Source: QWHO01 sp021404945 (GTDB lineage: Bacteria > Vulcanimicrobiota > Xenobia > Xenobiales > QWHO01). Taken from it: 64,000 bases of DNA. The notes below the pieces were generated by a model. That model did not search any database, was not told where the DNA came from, and worked only from the letters and a program-made list of their open reading frames with translations. Both the position numbers and the translations under genes were made by a program. The DNA is taken from NCBI GenBank assembly GCA_963169765.1, contig CAUJEN010000024.1, positions 1-64,000 of the forward strand, read 5' to 3'. This document shows positions 44,698-54,403 of the stretch, piece after piece. How positions within the stretch are numbered: the stretch's first letter is position 1; each line of letters opens with the position of its first letter.

Positions 44698-46101
44698 GTG
44701 CGCACTGTCTGTCTCATGCCCGGGGCAGCCGCCCCTGCGGCCCCGCTCCGACCCGCCTGGAAGCCGGCTCCCCGACCGGCCGTCAGCCTGGATCGGGTCG
44801 AGCTGAGCGCTGCGCAGGCGCCAGGGCGCCCGGCCCGCCTGCCCGAGAGCGAGGGGCTGCTGGACCTGATTCCCGGTCCCATCGGCCTGGCGCTGCTGGC
44901 GGCCCGGCGCCAACCGGCCCGAGACCCCCAGCAGGCCGTGGCCTTCATCGAGCGGTTCCACCGCGGCCTGGGGCTCGAGGGGGAGGGGCTGGAAGAGAAA
45001 GAACGGCACATGCAAAAGAGCCCCCACAACTTTCTGCGCGACACGGCCGCGCTGTTCGTGGAGGATGTGCTTTCCGGAACCCATCCGCTCGATCTTTTGC
45101 CCCGCCCCGCCCCGGAGCTGACCGTGGCGGTGGACGTGCACCTGCAGAATTTCGGCATCGTTCGCGGCGCGGACGGCGAGCCGGTCTGGGGCCTGAACGA
45201 CTTTGACCAGGCCGACCGCTCCACGCCAGAGCTCGACCTGGCCCGCCTGGCTACCAGCCTGGTGCTGCAGGCGCGACAGGCCGAGCTGGACCCCGGATTC
45301 CCCCGGGAGGCTCTCCAGGAGCTGTGCCGGGCCTACCGCGCCGAGCTGGAGTCCCCCGGCGAGGGCTCCTTCCTGCGCCAGGCCGAGAGCGAGGGGGCGG
45401 TGGAGGCGCTCTTCGAGAAGGTGGATCCCGACCGCTGGGCCTTTCTGGGCGACCTGACCTCTCCCGTGGGGGAGCGCTTCCTGCGCGACGAGTCCTTGCG
45501 CGAGGCCTCGCCGCAGGAGCGCGCCCGCGTGCTGGAGGGGCTGCAGGACTATGAGCAGCGACTGGACCCTTCCGCCCCGGTGGAGCGGCCGCTGGAGGTG
45601 CTCGACGTGGTCCAGCGCTGGGGCAGCGGTGGGGCCACGCTGGGCCTGCCGCGCTGGTACGCCCTGGTGGAGGGAGAAGAGGCTCCCTACGTGCTGGAGA
45701 TCAAGCAGCTCCTCCCCTCTCCCCTGGTGGACCGCACCGGCGATTTGAGCAAGGCTGACGCCGCCGCCAGCGTGGCCAGCCAGGCAGAGCTGGGAGGCCG
45801 GCTCAATCCCCTGACCGGCCACGCCCCTGTGGCCGGCTACTCCATGATGGTGCGGGAGCGCGAGCCCGAGAAGACCGCGCTGGGGTTCAAGGACCTCAAC
45901 ACCGAGAAGGAGCTCATGTCGGTGATGCGCCAGTGCGGCCGGGTGCTGGCCCGGGCCCACGCCCACTCTTTTGAGAGTGCCGAGCGCCTGCGCGCCTGGC
46001 TGGGAGAGGACAGCGAGCTGCTGGCCGAAAACCTGCACCGATTCGCGGCCGGCTATGCCGATCAGGCGGTGGCCGATTGGGAGGCCTTCAGGGCCCGCTG
46101 A
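44698..46101 (+). CDS. DUF2252 family protein
   Basis: 467 aa from GTG 44698 (ATG 44716 is an alternative). Family motifs: KERHMQKSPHNFLRDTAALF, VDVHLQNFG, GLNDFDQADRSTPELDLARL, VLEIKQ and RVLARAHAHS. DUF2252 proteins have a kinase-like (aminoglycoside phosphotransferase-type) fold; the reaction is not established. The first ~45 residues are a low-complexity Pro/Ala-rich extension. Confidence 0.85.
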   Translation: MRTVCLMPGAAAPAAPLRPAWKPAPRPAVSLDRVELSAAQAPGRPARLPESEGLLDLIPGPIGLALLAARRQPARDPQQAVAFIERFHRGLGLEGEGLEEKERHMQKSPHNFLRDTAALFVEDVLSGTHPLDLLPRPAPELTVAVDVHLQNFGIVRGADGEPVWGLNDFDQADRSTPELDLARLATSLVLQARQAELDPGFPREALQELCRAYRAELESPGEGSFLRQAESEGAVEALFEKVDPDRWAFLGDLTSPVGERFLRDESLREASPQERARVLEGLQDYEQRLDPSAPVERPLEVLDVVQRWGSGGATLGLPRWYALVEGEEAPYVLEIKQLLPSPLVDRTGDLSKADAAASVASQAELGGRLNPLTGHAPVAGYSMMVREREPEKTALGFKDLNTEKELMSVMRQCGRVLARAHAHSFESAERLRAWLGEDSELLAENLHRFAAGYADQAVADWEAFRAR

Positions 46102-46298
46102 GAAGCCAGGAGCTCGGGGGGCTCTCCCCAGAGGAGGTGGCGCACACCCTCCTCCATGGCCCCGTGCTCGAGGTAAAAACTGCCCACCCGGGAGGCCAGC
46201 AACCGGGTGGCTATCCCATCCGGCGGTTGACCTGGGAGGTCCACCTCCCCATGCGGACCCTCGAGAGTGAGGGGCTGAGGTTTGATGACCGAGCTCAA
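46062..46298 (-). CDS. small hypothetical protein
   Basis: 78 aa from ATG 46298, overlapping the stop of the upstream 301-aa gene by 4 nt, which is the main support. It resembles no family; the middle VGSFYLEHGAMEEGVRHLL looks like a helix. Its 3' end overlaps the DUF2252 gene by 40 nt, convergent. Confidence 0.5.
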   Translation of the reverse strand: MSSVIKPQPLTLEGPHGEVDLPGQPPDGIATRLLASRVGSFYLEHGAMEEGVRHLLWGEPPELLASQRALKASQSATA

Positions 46299-47200
46299 CC
46301 GAGCAAGCCCTTGACCGCGTCCACGCCTTTACTGGCCGTATCCCCGACCTTCTGAACGCCCTTTTCGACCCTGTCCACCCCCCTGGAGACGAGCTCTGCG
46401 CCCTTCTCCCCCCCCTGGCCGATGAGGCTGCCGGCCTTTTTGAGGCCCTTTCCGATGGCCTGGCGGTTCTCGAAAATCGTCGTGCCCGCGTAGAGCGCGG
46501 CCCCGGCCAGACCGGCCGGCGGACAGGCCAGCCCGGCCGCCATCAGGCCGGCCGAAGCCAGTTTAGCCGTGCCCGTGCCCACCTTCTCGGGATCTTGCAC
46601 TTTGATCCCCTGGCTGCCGACCTCGAGTCCCTGCTTGAGGTCGCTGGCCGAGCTGATCCCCGCGCCGACCGCGCCTAGCGGTCCGGCTACCTTACCCGCC
46701 ACGCCAGCGAGGCCCTGGAGAGCGGAGGACTCCTTGACCAGCGGAGCCCAGGTCTTGACGGCCGTGGCCGCGCCTGAGGCCGAGCTGGTGGTGCCCTGCG
46801 CGGCCTTGAGGCCTCCCTCGACGAATTTGCCTTCCTGCATCTCCTGCACCCCGTTGACCGCGTCCCGGGCTCCGAAAACAGCCGATACGGGTCCGCTGGC
46901 CCGACCCACGTTGCGCGCCACCGAGGACACGGGTCCGCCATCCGGTGCCTGCCCCTGGGCAGACCTTACGACTTCCTCGGTCTGCCTGCCCACCCCCATG
47001 GTCTGGCTGACGGCTCCGTGATTGGCTTTGAGCTCATCGAGGTTGAGAGGAGGCGGCTCCTCCGGGGAATGGGCCTCGGGGTCGACGGTCGTGTGGTCCC
47101 CCCGGGTGTCAGGAGGGGGGACCGCAGAAGCGAGAGTCGGAGCCAGATCGGAAAGGATCACGGGCTGGTGAACGAGGTGGACCGGGCTGACCATGCTCAT
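46295..47200 (-). CDS. Gly/Ala-rich protein with amphipathic helices, unknown function
   Basis: 301 aa. The first ~60 residues are polar and Pro-rich. The rest has many Gly/Ala-rich helical stretches (GLAGVAGKVAGPLGAVGAG, SAGLMAAGLACPPAGLAG) and a repeated basic C-terminus (GVDRVEKGVQKVGDTASKGV). This composition is seen in secreted pore-forming or translocator-type proteins, but no signal is visible and no family is recognised. Confidence 0.6.
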   Translation of the reverse strand: MSMVSPVHLVHQPVILSDLAPTLASAVPPPDTRGDHTTVDPEAHSPEEPPPLNLDELKANHGAVSQTMGVGRQTEEVVRSAQGQAPDGGPVSSVARNVGRASGPVSAVFGARDAVNGVQEMQEGKFVEGGLKAAQGTTSSASGAATAVKTWAPLVKESSALQGLAGVAGKVAGPLGAVGAGISSASDLKQGLEVGSQGIKVQDPEKVGTGTAKLASAGLMAAGLACPPAGLAGAALYAGTTIFENRQAIGKGLKKAGSLIGQGGEKGAELVSRGVDRVEKGVQKVGDTASKGVDAVKGLLG

Positions 47201-47282
47201 CGGTGATAACCTCCTCTGCTTTCCAGGCTAACCGGCCGGCCCCGCTCCTGGGCATCGCAATTGTTAGGGTTTTGTAACCGGG

Positions 47283-48044
47283 ATGAACAAGTCGACTCCA
47301 TTCTGCGACCTGGGTAGTCTGGATCTCGAGCCGAGTGAGAGGGGATTTCTCGCCCAGGTTGTAGCAAAGCAGCTCATGCTGCCCTGGGAAACTCTCGAGA
47401 AGGCCCTGACTCCCGATGGCTCCGAGCTGACGCTCGCGCGCCGCGGCCAGGATTACTCGATCCGCATCGACAACCGCGAGCTGATGACCAGCCGCACCCA
47501 CGGCTCGGAGGAGCAGCTGGCCCAGGCCGCCTGCGCACCGATTCGGCGGCGTCAGGCCCCCCGAGTGCTGATCGGCGGGCTGGGGATGGGCTACACCCTG
47601 CGGGCCGCCCTGGACACGCTGGGACCGGAAGCCAGCCTGGTGGTGGCCGAGCTGACTCCGCAGGTGCTGGAGTGGAACCGCACCCACCTGGCCGAGCTGG
47701 CCGGCAGGCCGCTCGACGATTCCCGGGCCCGGGTGGAGCTGGTCGACGTGGGCAACCTGCTCGACGGCAAGACGAAGTGGGATGCGGTCATGCTGGACGT
47801 GGACAATGGTCCTGAGAGCCTGGTGCGAGATGGCAATGATCGACTGTACGACCTGGCCGGCCTGGCCCGCATCCATCGCTCGCTCACGCCCGGCGGCATG
47901 CTGGCCATCTGGTCGGCCGGCAACGATCCGCGCTTCGTGAACCGCATGCGCACGGCCGGCTTCAAGAATTCTCGCTCCGAATGCGCCCGGGCCCGCGGCG
48001 GCAAGAAGGGCCCCCGCCACTTCGTCTTCCTGGGCAACACCTGA
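47283..48044 (+). CDS. spermidine synthase-like methyltransferase-fold protein
   Basis: 253 aa. IRIDNRELMTSRTHGSEEQL and VLIGGLGMGYTLRAALDTLG (motif I), VVAELTPQVLEWNRTH and DAVMLDVDNGPESLV follow the spermidine-synthase-like pattern. The N-terminal tetramerisation beta-domain is short. It may not make polyamines; the family includes many of unknown substrate. Confidence 0.75.
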   Translation: MNKSTPFCDLGSLDLEPSERGFLAQVVAKQLMLPWETLEKALTPDGSELTLARRGQDYSIRIDNRELMTSRTHGSEEQLAQAACAPIRRRQAPRVLIGGLGMGYTLRAALDTLGPEASLVVAELTPQVLEWNRTHLAELAGRPLDDSRARVELVDVGNLLDGKTKWDAVMLDVDNGPESLVRDGNDRLYDLAGLARIHRSLTPGGMLAIWSAGNDPRFVNRMRTAGFKNSRSECARARGGKKGPRHFVFLGNT

Positions 48045-48116
48045 GGGCATCTAACTCTCATCTATCCGCCGACCTGCATACTGGACCCACAGGACGAGAG
48101 CAAGGAGTGGGAGCAA

Positions 48117-49025
48117 ATGCAAGTCAACGCCATCCGCAACGAAACCGAGTCAACCCCTGTCACCGCCGGGACTGAGAGCCGGGTCCCCGACCTGGGCCCA
48201 CGCCAGCACGACGAGCACTCCGCGCTGCAGCGAGGCCCCTCGCTCACAGCCAAAGCCTCGGCCCTGAATACCAACGAAGGAGCCCGCCTGATCTGGTCGG
48301 ACGTGCTGAGCGATGGTCCGATTCGTCCCACCGCCAGTCAGGCCAACCAGAACGCCTTCCGCTCCGATAGCCCGACGCCCCTGGAGGGCTACGATCAGGC
48401 CAAGCTCGACAACCCCGACCACAAGACGCCCAAGTACATCTTCGGGCGCGTGGCTCAAGGCTACAAGCTCGACAGCGTCAAAGGGGACAAGAATCGAGCC
48501 GAGGAGTTGCTGCGGGCCATGGTGCCCGATCTGCGGGCGGCCGGGCTGGAAGTGGTGGACGTGAAGGGCGACCGCATCCAGGTCAAAACCGAGGTGGGCT
48601 ACGAGTGGGTGGACGTGGTGCGCGGCGCCGGCTCGGACAACCCCGGCTGGTGGTGGGGGTCGGAAGGCAAGGGCACGCCCAATCCCACGGCCACCGTGCA
48701 GGAGTGGGCGGCGGCCACGGGCCAGACATCGGCCGCAGGACAGACCGGCGCCCCGGCGGGGCCGAGCGCGCCGAATCCCTTCGCCGGCGTGCTCGGCAGC
48801 GCCATCGACCAGGCCGCCGTCATGGCCATCCTGAAGAAGTACCCGCCCACCAACGAGGGCATCCGCCAGGCCATGCCCGAGCTGCAGCAAAAGTTCCCCG
48901 GCGTGCAACTGCTCGAGCACCCCCAGCGGCTCGACAAGCTCAAGTTTCCCAACGGCGCCATCATCGACGTGGTGGTGGGAGCGGGCGGCTCGGAGCCCAG
49001 GTGGGGATGGATGCCCGAGAACTGA
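48117..49025 (+). CDS. protein with two copies of a small alpha/beta repeat domain
   Basis: 302 aa from ATG 48117 behind AGGAG. After a polar ~80-residue N-terminus, two homologous units appear: about 90-185 (helices, then EVGYEWVDVVRGAGSDNPGW) and about 220-302 (helices, then FPNGAIIDVVVGAGGSEPRW), each ending in a Trp-Gly-Trp-like motif. A Gly/Ala/Pro linker joins them. No function assigned. Confidence 0.65.
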   Translation: MQVNAIRNETESTPVTAGTESRVPDLGPRQHDEHSALQRGPSLTAKASALNTNEGARLIWSDVLSDGPIRPTASQANQNAFRSDSPTPLEGYDQAKLDNPDHKTPKYIFGRVAQGYKLDSVKGDKNRAEELLRAMVPDLRAAGLEVVDVKGDRIQVKTEVGYEWVDVVRGAGSDNPGWWWGSEGKGTPNPTATVQEWAAATGQTSAAGQTGAPAGPSAPNPFAGVLGSAIDQAAVMAILKKYPPTNEGIRQAMPELQQKFPGVQLLEHPQRLDKLKFPNGAIIDVVVGAGGSEPRWGWMPEN

Positions 49026-49049
49026 GGGCTCTGCCGGCGAAAAGAGCTA

Positions 49050-49156
49050 TGAACCGCCGTGAGCGACGGTCGGACCAGCCGGTGCAGACCGGCCTCGAGT
49101 TGCAGGTGCGCTCAACCCTCCCTGCTCAAGAAGGAGAGCACCCGGCGCCCCGCTGA
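49050..49156 (+). pseudogene. broken copy of the start of the FHA-SARP gene
   Basis: SDQPVQTGLELQVRST here matches SDDAVQTSLELRVRYS near the N-terminus of the intact FHA protein at 50466. Both copies follow CCGTGAGCG, but in this one the GTG is out of frame with the match and the frame ends 20 codons later. The DUF4143 ATPase gene lies between the two copies. Confidence 0.6.
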
Positions 49157-49197
49157 AACCAGGCGGGCTCTAAGACGAGACTGACCGCTTGACAATG

Positions 49198-49224
49198 CTC
49201 CGCAATAATGCAAAAATTGCGGAG
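49198..49224. promoter_or_regulatory. inverted repeat across the ATPase gene start (possible operator)
   Basis: CTCCGCAAT (49198-49206) and ATTGCGGAG (49216-49224) are a perfect 9-bp inverted repeat with a 9-nt spacer. It overlaps ATG 49208 and follows a perfect TTGACA (49189-49194). An autoregulatory operator is the simplest reading; a good -10 is not evident. Confidence 0.5.
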
Positions 49225-50377
49225 TATGGTCTTCCCGCGCTTGTGCGCACCGCTGTTGTCCAGCAGCTTCTTTCTCTTCGGAGCGCGCGCCACCGGCAAG
49301 TCTACCTTTTTGAGAAGCTGTCTCGAGCAAGCGCGCGTTCTCTGGATCGACCTTCTGGATCCCGAGCTCGAGGAGAGGTTCCTCCAGCACCCGCGACTGT
49401 TCTACGACCACGTGAAACAGCACCCGGACGTCGAGTGGGTGGTGCTCGATGAGGTACAGAAATGCCCCCTTCTGCTCAACTATGTTCATAAGCTCATCGA
49501 GGAAGGCGGGCCCAAGTTCTCCTTGACCGGATCCAGCGCGCGGAAGTTGCGGCGGGGAGCCGCCAACCTGCTGGCAGGACGCGCCCTTCTCAACGAGATG
49601 TATCCGCTGACCGCCGCAGAGCAAGGAGAGCGCTTTCACCTCATGGAGGTTCTCCACTGGGGCTCTCTGCCTGGACTTTTCGCATTTGGCTCCGACGAAG
49701 AACGCAAGGCATACCTGAGTGCCTATGCACACACCTACTTGAGAGAGGAGATCCTGGCCGAGCAGCTCGTCCGGCGGATGCTCCCCTTTCGACGTTTCCT
49801 CGAAGTCAGCGCCCAGTGCCACGCCACGCAACTGAGCTTTCGCAAGCTTGGGCGCGAGCTCCAACTCGACGGCAAGACAGTCCAGAGCTACTTTGAGGTC
49901 CTGGAAGACACGCTGGTCGGCTTTCTGCTTTACCCGCATCACACCTCGCTGCGCAAGAGCTTGACTCGACCGCCCAAGTTCTACTTTTTCGACCTGGGAG
50001 TCCAAAGAGCGCTCGCCAAGACCCTGGACAGCCGCTTCGCGAGGCGCACGTCGGCTTTCGGGGATGCGTTCGAATCGTTCGTCATCCTGGAGATCAAGAG
50101 ACACAACTCTTATTCCAAGAAGGATTACACCCTGGAATACTTCTCGGATGGCCGCAACGAGATTGACCTCATCCTGTCCTCAGGGCGGGAGCGCATCGCG
50201 ATCGAAATCAAGTCCAGCGACCAGGTTCGCGACTCGGAAATCGAAAAGTTCTCCAAGCTGGCCGACTCGATCGAGGCCAGCCGAAAGGTCCTGATGAGTC
50301 TGGACCAGCTCCAGCGCAACCACCATGGAGTCGAGTGCCTGCAATGGCAGAGCGCAATCGTGGAGCTCTTTGCGTAA
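49208..50377 (+). CDS. AAA ATPase with DUF4143 domain
   Basis: 389 aa. Walker A GARATGKST (25-33), Walker B VVLDEVQKCP, a sensor-like LTGSSARKLRRG, then DUF4143 and a C-terminal nuclease-like region (FSDGRNEIDLILSSGRERIA, IEIKSS). Base composition is lower in GC than neighbours. Such genes are common on mobile or accessory DNA. ATG 49226 is an alternative start. Function not established. Confidence 0.85.
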   Translation: MQKLRSMVFPRLCAPLLSSSFFLFGARATGKSTFLRSCLEQARVLWIDLLDPELEERFLQHPRLFYDHVKQHPDVEWVVLDEVQKCPLLLNYVHKLIEEGGPKFSLTGSSARKLRRGAANLLAGRALLNEMYPLTAAEQGERFHLMEVLHWGSLPGLFAFGSDEERKAYLSAYAHTYLREEILAEQLVRRMLPFRRFLEVSAQCHATQLSFRKLGRELQLDGKTVQSYFEVLEDTLVGFLLYPHHTSLRKSLTRPPKFYFFDLGVQRALAKTLDSRFARRTSAFGDAFESFVILEIKRHNSYSKKDYTLEYFSDGRNEIDLILSSGRERIAIEIKSSDQVRDSEIEKFSKLADSIEASRKVLMSLDQLQRNHHGVECLQWQSAIVELFA

Positions 50378-50465
50378 GAGAAAGACGCCCGGTGTCCCGA
50401 TCAAACCTGCCTCTCGAGGACCGGTCGGCAGAGGAATCTCCGGCGGGAACGAGCATTGATCCCCC

Positions 50466-51866
50466 GTGAGCGAATCCACCGACGAGACGGTCCCGGTTCA
50501 TCGCGGCCAGTCCGATGACGCGGTGCAGACCTCCCTCGAGCTGCGGGTGCGCTACTCCGACCGCCCCCGGCAGGTGGCTCCGCTCAACCGCGCGGTCCTC
50601 GAGCACAGCGTGGACGGCACTTTACTCCGCTTCACCTATGATCAGGGCCGGGTACGCTTCCGCCGTCTATCCGGCTCAAAGGTCTACAAGGACGGTCTGG
50701 CAGTCGAAAGCGGCGCTCTGGAGGTGGGGGGGGTGCTCGAGGTCGGCGACCACCGGGTGCTGCTCTGGGACGCGGGCCACCCGGTGGCCTACCTCAAGGG
50801 CTACTCTCCCCCCTATTCCAACGAGATCTGGCCGCTGGGCCCGGGCCATTATCCCGTCGGGCGCCCGGGGAAACGAGCCAACGCCATCCAGCTCGACCAC
50901 CCCACCGTCTCCCGCCAGCACGCCACCATTTTCTTCGAGGGAGAGGGAGGCTACCAGATCCAGGCCGAGTCAGCCACCAACCCGATCTACCTGCGCGGAG
51001 AGGAGGTGAGAGCGGGCTCCACCCGCGAGCTGCGCCATGGAGACCTGCTCGAGCTGGGCGAGCTGGTGTTTCGCTTCCACCAGCCCGAGCGCTCGCCCGC
51101 CTCGTCGGAGGAAGACACCTGGCTTCGGGTCCGCTCGCTGGGCGGGCTGACCGTGAAACTCGCCGGCAGCGTGCTGCCAGACCGGGCCTGGAAGACTCAG
51201 TACGTCAAGTGGATGTTCGCCCACCTGGCCTACCAGTGGGGGGCCCCCCTGGGCATCGAGGTGCTGCTGGAGGAGCTGTGGCCCGATTCTGATCCCGCCC
51301 GGGCCCGCAAGAACTTCAACTACAGCCTGTCGGTGCTGCGCTCGGCGCTGCGCGAGCACGTGAGCGAGTCGCTCAAGTCCACCGACATCGTGCTGCGCAG
51401 CAGCTCCACCCTGCAGCTCAACCCCGATCTGCTCGACCGACACGACGCCGTCTTTCTCCACCGCCTGGCCCGAGCGCGCCCCGCCGAGGACGATCGGGAG
51501 TGGGAGCAGGCGGCCCGGACAGCGGTGCTGGAGTATGCCGGGCCCTTCCTGCCCGAATGTTACCTGGACTGGGCCGTGGCCGCCCGCCAGACCCTGGAGC
51601 TGCAGGTGATGGATCTGGCCCGCAGCCTGCTGACCCGGCTGGCCGCGCGCCAGGAGTGGGACGCGGTCATCACGGTGGGCAGCCAGGTCTTGCAGATCGA
51701 CCGCCACCAGCAGTGGGCCTGCCTTCAGGTCATGCGGGGGCTGCGCCAGCGAGCTCGACTGAGCGAGGCGCTGCGCCTCTTCGAGCGCAGCCGCGGACTG
51801 TGGCTCGAGGAGCTGGGCATCGAGCCCGAGGCCGAGCTGGTGAGCGAGCACGAGCAGATCCTGGGC

Positions 51867-51875
<9 letters not shown>
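50466..51875 (+). CDS. FHA-domain transcriptional regulator of the SARP/BTAD type
   Basis: 469 aa from GTG 50466. FHA domain about 120-205 (YPVGRPGKRANAIQLDHPTV, SRQHATIF). A winged-helix domain follows (about 225-310, EVLLEELWPDSDPARARKNF), then a bacterial transcriptional activation domain (about 325-465, ARQEWDAVITVGSQVLQID). FHA binds phosphothreonine, so the adjacent convergent Ser/Thr kinase is a natural partner. Confidence 0.85.
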
Positions 51876-53180
<1,305 letters not shown>

Positions 53181-53300
53181 AGAGGTGAGCTTTCGTGACC
53201 CGGTGGGGCCGGCCTTCAAGCCCGGCCTGCAGGGGTCGTGGTTTTTCCCGGGAGCAAGAGCAGCGAGTCAAGCTCGGGAACCGGGAGCGATTGAGGCAGA

Positions 53301-53342
53301 TCAGAGCTCCGGCTCAGAAGAGCCTGGCCACCGGAGCTCTGA
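53301..53342. repeat. 12-bp perfect inverted repeat in a structured noncoding stretch
   Basis: TCAGAGCTCCGG (53301-53312) pairs with CCGGAGCTCTGA (53331-53342); inside, GGCTC-AGAA-GAGCC forms a second stem. Just upstream (53208-53280) GGCCGG/CCGGCC and TTCCCG/CGGGAA stems also occur. The 198-bp gap between the kinase and pilin genes has no reading frame of note. No T run, so it is not a classic terminator. Confidence 0.6.
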
Positions 53343-53378
53343 CCTCGGGCAGGCAAAGGTCCTCTGGTGATCGAGCGC

Positions 53379-54002
53379 TTACTGGTTGCGCGGATGGATC
53401 TGCTTGACCACTCGCAACCGGGGGACGGCGGCCCGGGTCTGCTGATCGTAAGCGGGGACGTCCACTTCGACCTCGACCCGGAAGAGGGGCCCGGGCTCCA
53501 GCGTATAGCGAAAGTCGGTGACACGGCTGGCCAGCAGCCTGGGCTCGACCAGGTTGGGGCCGGGCAGGGCCGACGACAGGAAGGCATCCAGTTGCGGCGG
53601 GGTCATCGCCTGGGGCCGGGTATCGGAGGGGACGGGGGTGGCGTTCCGGGCCAGGAAGAGCTGGCCCGTCGAGGCATCCCAGACGAAGACACGCCAGGAC
53701 TCCTCCCAGCGAGGCTGGGGGGAAGTGAAGGTGTCGATGCGATAGCAGTGGGCGGCCAGAACGGCCGCATCCGGACCGGCCGAGCGCCGCCAGCTGACCC
53801 CCGCCGGCGAGCAGCCGACCAGGACCTTCTCCAGGTGGGCCACGATGGATTGCAACCTGGTCTGCTGCAGGCTGCGCTGGGTCTGGATGCGGGTCACCCG
53901 GGAGGTGGAGTGGAGCACGCCGGCCACCACCACGAAGATGATGGAGGCCAGAGCCATGGCCACCAGCGCTTCCACCAGCGTCCAGCCTCGCGAGCATCTC
54001 AT
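53379..54002 (-). CDS. type IV prepilin / pseudopilin (PilW/GspJ-like)
   Basis: 207 aa from ATG 54002. MRCSRGWTLVEALVAMALAS has the leader with Gly before the cleavage site and Glu5 in the mature protein, then a hydrophobic helix. The large C-terminal domain fits PilW. Third gene of a minus-strand pilin operon that mirrors the plus-strand cluster at 458-3083. Confidence 0.75.
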   Translation of the reverse strand: MRCSRGWTLVEALVAMALASIIFVVVAGVLHSTSRVTRIQTQRSLQQTRLQSIVAHLEKVLVGCSPAGVSWRRSAGPDAAVLAAHCYRIDTFTSPQPRWEESWRVFVWDASTGQLFLARNATPVPSDTRPQAMTPPQLDAFLSSALPGPNLVEPRLLASRVTDFRYTLEPGPLFRVEVEVDVPAYDQQTRAAVPRLRVVKQIHPRNQ

Positions 54003-54004
54003 CC

Positions 54005-54403
54005 TCAGCGGGGCAGCCGGGCCAGCAGGCTCTCGCACCGTGCCTGGCGCGTGCCGGTGTCGTCTCGCCAGGTCACCGTCACCCGCAGGCCCTTGAGATC
54101 GTTCTCGGTCAGTCCGGTGGCGAATCCGCCCCCCCCCAGGCTGTAGACTTCGGTGGTGGCGGTATAGGGGGTCTGGTCGGTGAATCGCCCGTTGACGGGG
54201 GCAAGTGAGCCGATGCTCAGGAGGGACATCGCACCGGCCCTGTGGGTCTCCATGAGGTTCTGGGCCACGACCTGGCCCTCGTAGCCGCGCTGGGCGGTGC
54301 GCCCGCTGCGCCCGGTCTGCACGGTGACCGCGGCCACCATGACCAGCAGCACCCCCAGCAGGCCGATGGAAACCATCTGCTCGAGCAAGAATGCGCCTCT
54401 CAC
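54005..54403 (-). CDS. type IV prepilin / pseudopilin (PilV/GspI-like)
   Basis: 132 aa. GTG 54403 is chosen because GGAGGG precedes it and because it yields a short leader VRG before AFLLEQMVSIGLLGVLLVMV, with Glu5 as required. It overlaps the stop of the 640-aa gene upstream by 4 nt. Confidence 0.72.
   Translation of the reverse strand: MRGAFLLEQMVSIGLLGVLLVMVAAVTVQTGRSGRTAQRGYEGQVVAQNLMETHRAGAMSLLSIGSLAPVNGRFTDQTPYTATTEVYSLGGGGFATGLTENDLKGLRVTVTWRDDTGTRQARCESLLARLPR

Noticed and set aside
53208..53250. tRNA-Sec (anticodon TCA-like loop CTTCAAG)
   Set aside because: The stem is a simple palindrome, and no T loop, acceptor stem or CCA end follows.
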